NCBI GenBank assembly: GCA_943736015.1
Contig: OX031063.1
Coordinates: forward strand, 31,306,172 to 31,370,171
Source of the DNA: Tridacna crocea
Lineage: Eukaryota; Mollusca; Bivalvia; Cardiida; Cardiidae
DNA: 64,000 bases
Direction: 5' to 3'
Shown here: in pieces, positions 1 to 5,146 of the stretch
Layout: the number at the start of each line of letters is the position of its first letter
Position numbering within the stretch: position 1 is the first letter of the stretch
Translations under genes and position numbers: made by a program
The notes under the pieces: generated by a model
Database searches by the model: none
What the model was told of the DNA's origin: nothing
Seen by the model: only the letters and a program-made list of their open reading frames with translations

Positions 1-1190
1 CATCGAACTTAGAACGTATTTCACCGCCTGAGACAAAGTAAAAGGAACCAAAAGAACACATTTCCGACTGGCGTTGCAGGCTAACAGGAAGGGAGTAAAA
101 TCTCTGGAAGGACACAGGCTTGTAGCTTGATCAAACATCTCACTCACCAAGGCTGCCATCTCAATTCTTAAAATAACATAAAGCAAGCTGTTGTAGTAAC
201 CAATGGACAGAGGATACATCTTCGAACTGTGGGCATATCAAGAAGGCAAGCGATACAGTCTAATTGAAAACGGGTAAATTTTAAGACAGAACACAGCTTT
301 AGGGCCTTATGGTATATACGAGTGACTTAGACTGAGGGTTTTCCATTCCTTACTTTGGGTTCAACGATCTAATCTTTTAAGACTGGAATAAAAGTTGCAT
401 TTGGGATACTCTGAAATTACTCTTACAGATTTAAAGTACATGTCAGGAAAAGAGTGCATAGACAATCTCTGCATAAGGCACCATATGATTGAGGCAGTGG
501 TTCAGGGCCTGGGGGCTACGTTCAACTGACTAAAGGGACGATTTCAAAGTCTTAGAGGATACGAAATAGAATGGCGAAACATTCCACGAACCGAGGATAC
601 AATCTCAAGGACTCAATACGCTTGTTACGAATTCATGGTTGGTTTGGGGCGCTGTGAATATGAAATCGCCGACTGGGGGTACAGGCTTCGGAACTTGTGC
701 AGTAACAGAAAGGCAGAATGACACTTTCAGGACCTATTGGCAGGCAATTTCAAGCGGTATGGAGCTCGAAACTAAAGGTGTAAACTCAAAGAAAAACAAT
801 AAATATTTCTCGGACTGAGGGTACATCTCTTCAACTACAGGTAAATCAAACAGACTGAAAGGGGTAATGCATGGCATTTCCTTAAATTGAAATTAAAAAC
901 AAGTTTATAGACCATTTGCATTTGACAGACCGACGATACATCTTACAGAAACACACATACAAGGGACCAAAAGGTGATTAATCATATCGAATAACTTCCA
1001 GAGGTAAGGTTTATCTCAGTGACTAAGGCTAAAGCTGAATGAAGTAGAAAAATAAGGAACTAGTTGATTCTCAAGCGTTCGTCGACTCAGCTCATGGTAT
1101 TGAGTTCATCTCACAAATTGAGGGTACATACTGGGATTGGGTTACATGGGATTAAAGACGATGGTAAGGACTAATGGGCTAGTAATACGG
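1..1190. other. AT-rich non-coding left part of unit, with scattered decayed motif
   Basis: No gene is seen here. A loose motif of the form ACTGAGG(G/A)TACAT(C)TC recurs near 207, 329, 505, 553, 591, 670, 814, 931, 1117 and 1228. Further copies occur near 1648, 4112, 4153 and 4955 in the same unit. The copy at 207-240 continues as 'ttcgaactgtgggcatatc'. This parallels the T-arm part of tRNA-like module f (3775-3810), which also ends in 'gcatatc'. The motifs may be remnants of very old SINE heads. A single EcoRI recognition site lies at 629-634. Equivalent regions start at every unit start. Confidence 0.6.
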
Positions 1191-1194
1191 ACTA

Positions 1195-1440
1195 AATGTA
1201 TTTTTCCCGATATGAAAGAACAACCTGTGGACTGAGGATACAATCAGTAAGAAACAGAGATTACTTGTTTTATGGAACTGATGCGGCAAAGTATCTTCTC
1301 ATCTCAGTGCTGATAATCCTTCAAACACAGTCAGAAAAAGAAAGCAGCAAGTGCCAAAGGGAACAATATTGTGCGAAGTACTGGTACAGCAAAGCATTGA
1401 TCTCCCTCCTAATAGCTTGTATCTTTCTTTAAATTGAATC
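1195..1440 (+). repeat. Internal diverged duplication, copy 1
   Basis: Matches 1612-1860 in the same order of blocks: 'aatgtatttt..' at the left end, then 'atctcagtgctgat', then 'gtgccaaagggaacaatattg' (first 20 bases shared with few changes) and 'tgcgaagtactggta', followed by pyrimidine-rich 'cctcct'. The two copies are clearly related but much more diverged than whole units are from each other, so this duplication predates array expansion. A 78-codon open frame (1196-1432) lies here in every unit, but no domain or family is recognisable and nothing supports its being a gene. Confidence 0.65.
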
Positions 1441-1542
1441 AAAAACTCTGCCTTTCAAGCCTCTTAAAATTCACTTCTGCAAAATTCTAAATATGTGGCC
1501 ATCAGAATCTAGTGTTCACACATTTTGCTTTTTCCATCATTG

Positions 1543-1600
1543 TTCTTTACAAACAGTTACAATGTCTTCTTGCGCATAACAACCTTCCAGGAATAAATAA
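1543..1600 (+). repeat. SINE-body motif, copy 1
   Basis: Reads ttctttac..gttac..tgtcttcttgcgcataac..ccaggaataaa. It matches 3177-3233 closely, and 1861-1923 and 3611-3667 more loosely. The 'gttcacacattttgc' at 1515-1528 just upstream also has partners ahead of the other copies (3123-3136 and 3565-3580). This makes it the 3' part of a dispersed element, here with no clear tRNA-like head. Confidence 0.55.
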
Positions 1601-1611
1601 TAAAGACTGGA

Positions 1612-1860
1612 AATGTATTTCCCTTTGTGAAAGTAAAATCTGCGGACTAACGACAATCACTTAGACTGAAAATATGCTCTGTAGAATTAATGACTGTTAT
1701 ACTGACAGGGCGCAATCTTATCTCAGCGCTCATTATTATTTCGACTATGTTATATGAGAAAAGCAGCCAGTGTCAAAGGGAACAACATTGTGCGAAGTAC
1801 TGGTAAATAGTTATCCTCCCTGTAAAAGCTTATATTTTCTTGAATCCGCACCTCTGCATC
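1612..1860 (+). repeat. Internal diverged duplication, copy 2
   Basis: Diverged partner of 1195-1440. Shared blocks are 'aatgtatttccc', 'atctcagcgctcat', 'tgtcaaagggaacaa' and 'tgcgaagtactggtaaat'. A third isolated echo, 'tgtgcaaggtactggtaag', lies at 3989-4007. The open frame of copy 1 is not preserved here, which argues against selection for a protein. Confidence 0.65.
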
Positions 1861-1923
1861 ATTTTTCTGCACAAAATGTTAAAATTTGTTCTTGCACATA
1901 AAATCCCTTTAGAAATCAAGTAA
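1861..1923 (+). repeat. SINE-body motif, copy 2
   Basis: Diverged copy (tttctgcacaaaatgtt.. then gttcttgcacataaaatccc.. then aaatcaagtaaac) of the body motif at 1543-1600 and 3177-3233. It is followed about 20 bases later by a pyrimidine run and tRNA-like head a, as if a second element had inserted directly after it. Confidence 0.45.
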
Positions 1924-1963
1924 ACATGTAAAAATCAAATTCACTTCCCTCTCTCTCTCAGAT

Positions 1964-2037
1964 CGTATTGCCCAGTTGCTTGGTCGGTAAAGTACATGGC
2001 TTATAACCTATACACTCGCAGGTCCACTCCCCAAGCT
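1964..2037 (+). mobile_element. tRNA-like module a (SINE head, decayed)
   Basis: Preceded by the pyrimidine run 1946-1959. An A-box-like stretch is at 1975-1992 (gttgcttggtcggtaaag), and a degenerate B box at 2018-2030 (gcaggtccactcc) differs from the GGTTCGANTCC consensus by one substitution and one missing base. The length of about 73 nt fits a tRNA body, but the arms do not fold convincingly, so it is a tRNA-derived retroposon head or a tRNA fossil and not a working tRNA gene. It is conserved in every unit. Confidence 0.45.
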
Positions 2038-2040
2038 GTA

Positions 2041-2070
2041 CCAATTTCTGTCTAGTGGCTAGTGGTTTGG
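2041..2070. repeat. 7-bp tandem duplication 'ctagtgg', variable among units
   Basis: Two adjacent copies of ctagtgg lie within this stretch. Units 3, 5 and 9 have one copy, and all others two. Simple slippage or recombination between the copies explains the change. It serves as a marker of gamma-type left halves. Confidence 0.85.
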
Positions 2071-2191
2071 AAAGACTGTTACAAGAGCACTGACCGCGCC
2101 ATTTACCTGACATCTAGGTAAAACACCATTAAAAACAACATGCAAACACAGAAATCTAACTCCGCTACAACATCCAGCACTAACAACTTAA

Positions 2192-2194
2192 TCG

Positions 2195-2224
<30 letters not shown>
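2192..2224. repeat. (ATC)n microsatellite
   Basis: Uninterrupted CAT triplets follow 'taatcgt'. Counts by unit 1-13: 9, 7, 9, 7, 9, 6, 9, 7, 9, 8, 8, 9, 9. The count tracks the unit type (seven in all beta units) apart from the short allele of unit 6. Confidence 0.92.
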
Positions 2225-2225
<1 letters not shown>

Positions 2226-2725
2226 AGCAATTCTTAGAAAGCTTCACAACTGCCGTAAACTTGAACAGCTTTACTCAATACAAGTTTAGTTCACTTTTCA
2301 ACACTGTTAAAAGAAATCGGAAAAAAACATCTTTGTTCTACAAATCAGCTCCATTTCTGTACTCGATTTCCAACTTGGCCAAAGTATTTCAAATTGCTTA
2401 TCCACAGTTTTTCCTTTTATTATCTTAAGAAGTTTTGATTCTTTCCAAAAGATCAGTAAACAACAAGTAAATAAAAACTTATTATTCTAGTGCTTTTTCA
2501 TGATATTGTGACAACCTTCGGGATATGATACCAGTACTTTCTCCTTTTATAGCAAGATCTTTTAAAGGTAATGCAAACAAGACTTATAAAACATATTTCT
2601 CGCTTACCTTATCGATATCCCGTCTATTGATCGATTAACTTCAAAAGTAGACTTCGGCAACATAGTCCTTTGCTTCATCACTTCTTTACAAGATCAGATT
2701 GTGTCAAGGATTCCTAAACATGAAA
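2225..2725. other. AT-rich non-coding stretch without recognisable element
   Basis: No open frame of note, no tRNA-like box and no transposon end is visible. It includes short overlapping palindromes around 'tatcgatatcccg' and 'tgatcgatta' (2610-2640). It varies among units only by single bases and by an A-run near 2322 (seven A in units 1 and 7, six elsewhere). Confidence 0.6.
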
Positions 2726-2737
2726 TATCAAAAAACA

Positions 2738-2770
2738 CATTCTCTCTTTCTGTCTGTCTGTCTGTCTCTC
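2738..2770. repeat. (TCTG)n / CT pyrimidine run
   Basis: A run of tctctctttctgtctgtctg type sequence ending in 'tctctcag', directly before tRNA-like module b. Similar pyrimidine runs precede modules a (1946-1959) and f (3707-3722), so the run may belong to the element and not be a chance microsatellite. Confidence 0.85.
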
Positions 2771-2836
2771 AGCATCACTGACCAAAGGTCTATAGTTCGA
2801 TTTCTCGGCCAATCTTATTTTCTGTGTCAGGATTCG
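2771..2836 (+). mobile_element. tRNA-like module b (partial SINE head)
   Basis: Only the T-arm side is recognisable. B-box-like tagttcgatttc is at 2793-2804, followed by 'ctcggcc' and a T4 run (2817-2820), then 'tctgtgtcaggattcgg'. Module d (3270-3320) repeats the same order, including 'ggtctatagttcgat' and 'tcaggatt'. The 5' half is lost or too decayed to see. Confidence 0.4.
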
Positions 2837-2859
2837 GGAAGGTAGAAAGGAAAGGACCC

Positions 2860-2976
2860 GTTAAACAAACTCAAATAAAACATAGGTAATTGCCTGTGAT
2901 ATAACTCAAAGTATGTTGAAGTCGTCAGATCGGGCTCATAACTTCCATTTTCGTTAACATGACGCTCTTTAAGATC
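2860..2976. repeat. 117-bp block, absent from units 2, 3, 4 and 8
   Basis: Present in unit 1 here and at 23034-23150, 28152-28268, 33280-33396, 43427-43543, 48550-48666, 53673-53789, 58798-58914 and (cut) 63923-64000. Missing at junctions 7999/8000, 13006/13007, 18029/18030 and 38419/38420, each reading 'aaaggaccctgaacaa'. The paralogous copy at 3329-3408 shows that the block and the sequence to its right belong together, so absence is the derived state (a deletion). The shared identical junction implies one event later spread among units. Only one base (c) of microhomology is seen at the ends. Confidence 0.9.
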
Positions 2977-3018
2977 TGAACAAATAGAAAACAAAACTTC
3001 ATCAGCGTAATTCTCAGC

Positions 3019-3233
3019 TAAGTTGCTCAGTTGATGCCATGATCGGCCTGAAACTTGGGGTTAACAGGTTCGATTTCCCAGCTGTTGCAATTTTTATCCG
3101 AGATTTGATATTATTTTCTCGTCACTCCGCATTTTCTTTCCCTTCTTTCAATTCACAACACAACTGGACATCACTTTTCTTTACAAAAATGTTACCATTT
3201 CTTCTCGCACATAACAACCCTCCAGGAATAAAA
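3019..3233 (+). mobile_element. tRNA-derived SINE-like element, copy c
   Basis: A box-like taagttgctcagttgatg is at 3019-3036. B box ggttcgatttc (3067-3077) matches the Pol III consensus except for one T in place of C. The A-to-B spacing of about 48 is tRNA-like. A T5 run (3091-3095) follows. Further on come 'cactccgcattttc' (3123-3136) and the body motif ending 'ccaggaataaa' (3177-3233). Copy e at 3446-3667 has the same order and nearly the same length (222 against 215 bp). No poly(A) tail or target-site duplication can be made out. The first half overlaps a 69-codon open frame (3039-3248) with no recognisable product. Confidence 0.6.
3067..3077 (+). promoter_or_regulatory. B-box-like internal Pol III promoter element (module c)
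   Basis: ggttcgatttc against the consensus GGTTCGANTCC, with one mismatch. It lies about 48 bases after the A-box-like start at 3020 and 14 bases before a T5 run. Present in each unit. Confidence 0.5.
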
Positions 3234-3320
3234 GTAGCGGCAAAGTAATGTTTCACGATTAAAACCCAAGGTTCTATAGTTCGATAGCCCGGCTATTCTA
3301 ATTTTCTTTTTCAGGATTGG
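3234..3320 (+). mobile_element. tRNA-like module d (partial SINE head)
   Basis: Begins right after the body of element c with 'gtagcggcaaagtaatg' (3234-3250), which matches the A-box side of module f ('cagcggcaaagtaacg'). It continues to a weak B box tagttcgatagc (3277-3288) and 'tctaattttctttttcagg' with T4 and T5 runs. It is a paralogue of f on its 5' side and of b on its 3' side. Unit 9 has 'ctattcgaatt' for 'ctattctaatt' near 43862. Confidence 0.4.
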
Positions 3321-3515
3321 TGCGTGCCATATAACTGAAATTATGTTGAAATCGTCAGATCGGGCTCATAACTTTCATTTTCGTTAACATGGCTCCCTTA
3401 AAGATATGATCGATCACAAAATCTTCATCAGCATGATTTTTTACCTTAGTTGCTCAGTTGATGACGAACGAGGCCTGAAACTAGGGGTTCTCGGGTTCGA
3501 TTCCCCAGCTATTCG
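3270..3515 (+). repeat. Internal duplicated block [d-linker-e], copy 2
   Basis: Partner of 2788-3089. Within it 3329-3408 is the paralogue of the first part of that copy, including 'cgtcagatcgggctcataac'. The two copies differ at roughly one base in six to eight by eye, far more than whole units do, so the duplication existed in the founder unit. Confidence 0.75.
3494..3504 (+). promoter_or_regulatory. Perfect B box (module e)
   Basis: ggttcgattcc equals the Pol III B-box consensus. The equivalent boxes in the other complete units start at 8517, 13524, 18544, 23668, 28786, 33914, 38937, 44061, 49184, 54307 and 59432, unchanged in all. Binding by TFIIIC is plausible from the consensus alone; transcription is not shown by the sequence. 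Confidence 0.65.
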
Positions 3516-3521
3516 ACTCTA

Positions 3522-3527
3522 TTTTTT
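3522..3527 (+). terminator. T6 run, possible Pol III terminator of module e
   Basis: Six T on the + strand, 18 bases after the end of the perfect B box, which is where a terminator of a tRNA-like transcript would sit. It is extended to seven T in units 5 and 6. Confidence 0.4.
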
Positions 3528-3610
3528 AAGTTTTGATTACATGACAAGCGTCATTCATTATACATCGCTCACATTTTGCCCCTTAAATTCAGAAAAGAAC
3601 TCCTACCTGG

Positions 3611-3667
3611 TTTTTTATGAAATGTAACTATGTCTACTCGTATAGAACAATCCACAAGGCATAAATG
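3611..3667 (+). repeat. SINE-body motif, copy 4
   Basis: ttttatgaaatgtaactatg.. then tctactcgtatagaacaa.. then tccacaaggcataaat aligns along its whole length with 1543-1600 and 3177-3233. P-type tails read 'tttttatgaaatg' and 'ataaatgaaaac'; the others read 'tttttataaaatg' and 'ataaagtgaaaac'. Confidence 0.5.
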
Positions 3668-3706
3668 AAAACTTCAAAATCAGCTAATTTCCTTCAATCC
3701 CGCTCT

Positions 3707-3810
3707 CACTCCCTCTCTCTTTAGACCGTCCATCATTAGCCAAGGCAGCGGCAAAGTAACGTTCCAGGCTTTAAACTGAAGGTTCTATGGTTCGAATCCC
3801 AGCATATCTA
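3707..3810 (+). mobile_element. tRNA-like module f (SINE head with pyrimidine leader)
   Basis: A pyrimidine run (3707-3722) is followed by an A-box-like ttagccaaggcagcgg (3736-3751), then 'caaagtaac', and a perfect B box ggttcgaatcc (3789-3799). The A-to-B spacing is about 53, slightly longer than in module e. No T4 run follows closely and the T stem pairs poorly, so transcription is less likely than for module e. No body motif follows; instead the GC-rich hairpin region begins about 50 bases later. Unit 7 has two substitutions just before the A box. Confidence 0.6.
3789..3799 (+). promoter_or_regulatory. Perfect B box (module f)
   Basis: ggttcgaatcc equals the B-box consensus. It is also found, unchanged, starting at 8813, 13819, 18840, 23965, 29083, 34209, 39233, 44357, 49480, 54603 and 59728. 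Confidence 0.6.
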
Positions 3811-3858
3811 ATTTCCATCTTTAGACCAGTTATATTTTAGTTTTATAATTATAGGTCT

Positions 3859-3943
3859 CCTCTGTTTCTGGGGACTTTTACCACCCATATGCCACAGAGG
3901 CGAAGGCAGCCACCAATTTCTAAGGCCCCGAGTGGCGGGGGCC
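3859..3943. other. GC-rich double hairpin
   Basis: The first inverted repeat is cctctgt (3859-3865) with acagagg (3894-3900), enclosing 28 bases. The second is ggcccc (3924-3929) with ggggcc (3938-3943), with an 8-base loop or, with a bulge, a 5-bp ccccg/cgggg core. It stands out as the only GC-rich patch in an AT-rich unit and is conserved in all complete copies. One base nearby varies (gaaggcagcc or gaagggagcc; the latter in units 3, 7 and 12). It is not recognised as part of a known element. Confidence 0.6.
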
Positions 3944-3951
3944 CTATTAAA

Positions 3952-4290
3952 TTTTCATCGCTCACAGATTTTTTTGTTTTGGAATAATGTGCAAGGTACT
4001 GGTAAGTGAAATTCCAACACAGCATGGATGGTGCACATATAACTGATATGACTGAAATAATACACTTTCAACTCTGTATGAATCCGCTACAAAAAATTAC
4101 ACTCAAAATTACGGACTCGGGGAGCATCATATCAAGTAAGAAATGATCATACAGACTGAGGAAAATATGAGAAAGGAAGCAAATTACTTTTTTAAAAGGA
4201 AAAGTATGGGCATCATGGTAAGAGAATACAGTCTTTCAAACGTAAGACACACAACAAGGATACCACAGCTGCAATATCAAGTTTGCCACT
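3952..4290. other. AT-rich non-coding linker
   Basis: Contains an echo of the SINE body start ('catcgctcacag', 3957-3968), the isolated 'tgtgcaaggtactggtaag' (3989-4007) that matches the 1195/1612 duplication, and two copies of the decayed ACTGAGG-type motif (near 4112 and 4153). An A-run and C/G change near 4094-4120 separates tail types ('ggactcgggg' in P and S, 'ggactggggg' in Q and R). No gene is seen. Confidence 0.55.
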
Positions 4291-4388
4291 AGATAGATAG
4301 ATATACAGAAAGATAGATAGGTAGATAGATATGTAGATAGAGTGATAGAAAGATAGATAGATAGAATTAAAAAGATAGATAGATAGAA
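4291..4388. repeat. (GATA)n microsatellite, imperfect
   Basis: Imperfect agat repeats are interrupted by 'atacagaa', 'gtaga' and 'gtgatag'. A 22-bp tandem duplication (gatagatagatagaatt plus five A) at 4352-4395 is present only in units 1, 3 and 7. Because 22 is not a multiple of three, it shifts every reading frame through the tract, which is evidence against a translated product. Confidence 0.9.
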
Positions 4389-4390
4389 TT

Positions 4391-4929
4391 AAAAGTACAA
4401 AAAGCGAAAGAAATTGATGGGATAGTGAGACGAGAGGAAAGTTTGAAGGAAGGAAAACGAAGTCAAGGGAGACAGAAAGAGAGAACTTGACAGAATAGAT
4501 AAATAGAAAATGAGACAGAAGATAGTGGAATAGCGAAAGAGACAGAAAGAAACAGAGACAGAGAGACTGTGTTAAAGGAGGCAGTGAGATACAGATAGAA
4601 AGAGGGAGGAAAAGAAATAGGAAGGGATAGAGAGAGAAATATAGAGCGAGAGGAAGACAGAAAGCGAGAGAGAGAGAGAGACAGAGATACAGCAAGAGAC
4701 TGAGAGTGGAAGTCAGTGTTGAGAGAAAGATAAAATGAGGAGCAGAGAGTAAGACAAACAGTTCGAACGGCAGTAGACAGAGAAGAAGGGCCAAAGAGAG
4801 AAAAAGAGAGAAACAATAGAGATAGACAAATGGAGAGAAATGTAGAGAGACAGAAATAGCGAAACCAGAGATAGAAATAGATATCAAAATGAAGAAGAGA
4901 TAGAGAGTGAGAGATTACAGAAATGAGGG
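4391..4929. repeat. Purine-rich (GA-rich) tract, ~540 bp
   Basis: The + strand is almost all A and G with scattered single C and T, including runs such as gagagagagagagacag. The complementary strand is correspondingly pyrimidine-rich and gives long Ser/Leu/Tyr/Phe-rich open frames (195-264 codons) simply because stop codons are rare there. Together with the GATA run it makes about 640 bp of strong strand asymmetry per unit, for example 4291-4929 and 9316-9934. Such tracts can form triplex (H-) DNA; that is inference from composition. Confidence 0.85.
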
Positions 4930-5146
4930 TGATTACATTATTTTCAGATCGTTCAGACTGAGGGTTAAGATCATGAAGAAGACGTTGAGGCCGAAGAGTT
5001 ATCGGTGAAACACAGGGTTCATAAGTTTCGTCATCGGAAGGCACATTCAATTAAGTTAGGTTCAAATATGAAAAAAACAGAATAAACAAGCTAATCGAGC
5101 ATTGGGTTGAAATAATAGAAGGACATTGTTTCATGGTTTGGGGGAA
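4930..5146. other. AT-rich end of unit leading into the next copy
   Basis: Holds another ACTGAGGG motif (near 4955) and an A-run ('gaaaaaaac' near 5070) whose length differs among units (longest in 5 and 6). A 104-codon reverse-strand open frame (5051-5365) spans the arbitrary unit border and recurs in each copy. It has no recognisable domain or codon signal, and its end changes with the A-run length (104, 105 or 111 codons), so I do not call it a gene. Confidence 0.6.

Larger units (their letters stand above)
2788..3089 (+). repeat. Internal duplicated block [b-linker-c], copy 1
   Basis: The order B-box-like T-arm, 'tcaggattcgg', 'atataact..tatgttgaa', 'cgtcagatcgggctcataac', 'ttcgttaacatg', 'cttcatcagc', 'ttgctcagttgatg' and 'gttcgattt' is repeated at 3270-3515. 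This copy has about 60 extra bases after 'ggattcgg'. The similarity runs straight across the right border of the 117-bp indel. Confidence 0.75.
3446..3667 (+). mobile_element. tRNA-derived SINE-like element, copy e (best preserved)
   Basis: A box-like ttagttgctcagttgatga is at 3446-3464 and B box ggttcgattcc at 3494-3504, a perfect consensus match. The T arm (tcggg/cccca around ttcgatt) pairs at four of five positions. A T6 run at 3522-3527 would be a good Pol III terminator, giving a transcript of roughly 85-90 nt. Then come 'tcgctcacattttgcc' (3565-3580) and the body motif (3611-3667). Anticodon and acceptor arms do not fold well, so it is not a tRNA gene. Units 5 and 6 have T7. The head overlaps a 73-codon open frame (3406-3627) of no recognisable family. 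Confidence 0.65.
1..5146. repeat. Repeat unit 1 (5146 bp, type alpha-P)
   Basis: Reference unit for the internal features listed here. Alpha-type left half: 'ggcagaatg' near 715, 'ggttacatggg' near 1141, the short form of the run near 1597, and 'actaacaac' near 2180. It carries the 117-bp block (2860-2976), nine CAT triplets and the 22-bp duplication in the GATA tract (P-type tail). Unit 7 has the same length and is almost base-for-base the same. The differences I noticed are one base near 389, one near 3907 and two near 3727-3730. Confidence 0.97.

Noticed and set aside
1196-1432. 78-codon + strand open frame
   Set aside because: Not preserved in the paralogous duplicate at 1612-1860. No domain, and the composition is like the surrounding non-coding DNA.
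3446-3513. Functional tRNA gene
   Set aside because: A and B boxes are good, but acceptor and anticodon arms do not pair and no convincing anticodon loop is seen.
3039-3627. 69- and 73-codon + strand open frames over the SINE-like elements
   Set aside because: They overlap tRNA-derived sequence and are broken in units 5 and 6 (3406 frame) by a 1-base insertion in a T-run.
3924-3950. Helitron 3' end (GC hairpin followed by CTRR)
   Set aside because: The hairpin is followed at once by cctatt, not by a spaced CTRR end, and no matching TC-type 5' end is evident.
4291-4388. CRISPR-like direct repeats
   Set aside because: Simple tetranucleotide microsatellite without repeat-spacer structure; eukaryotic context.
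4213-5050. Long reverse-strand open frames (195-264 codons) in each unit, rich in SLSLS and IYLSIYLS
   Set aside because: They are translations of the GA/GATA tract, where stops are rare by composition. The 22-bp duplication and a 1-base loss shift the frame between units, and two overlapping frames are equally open. Low complexity only, no domain.
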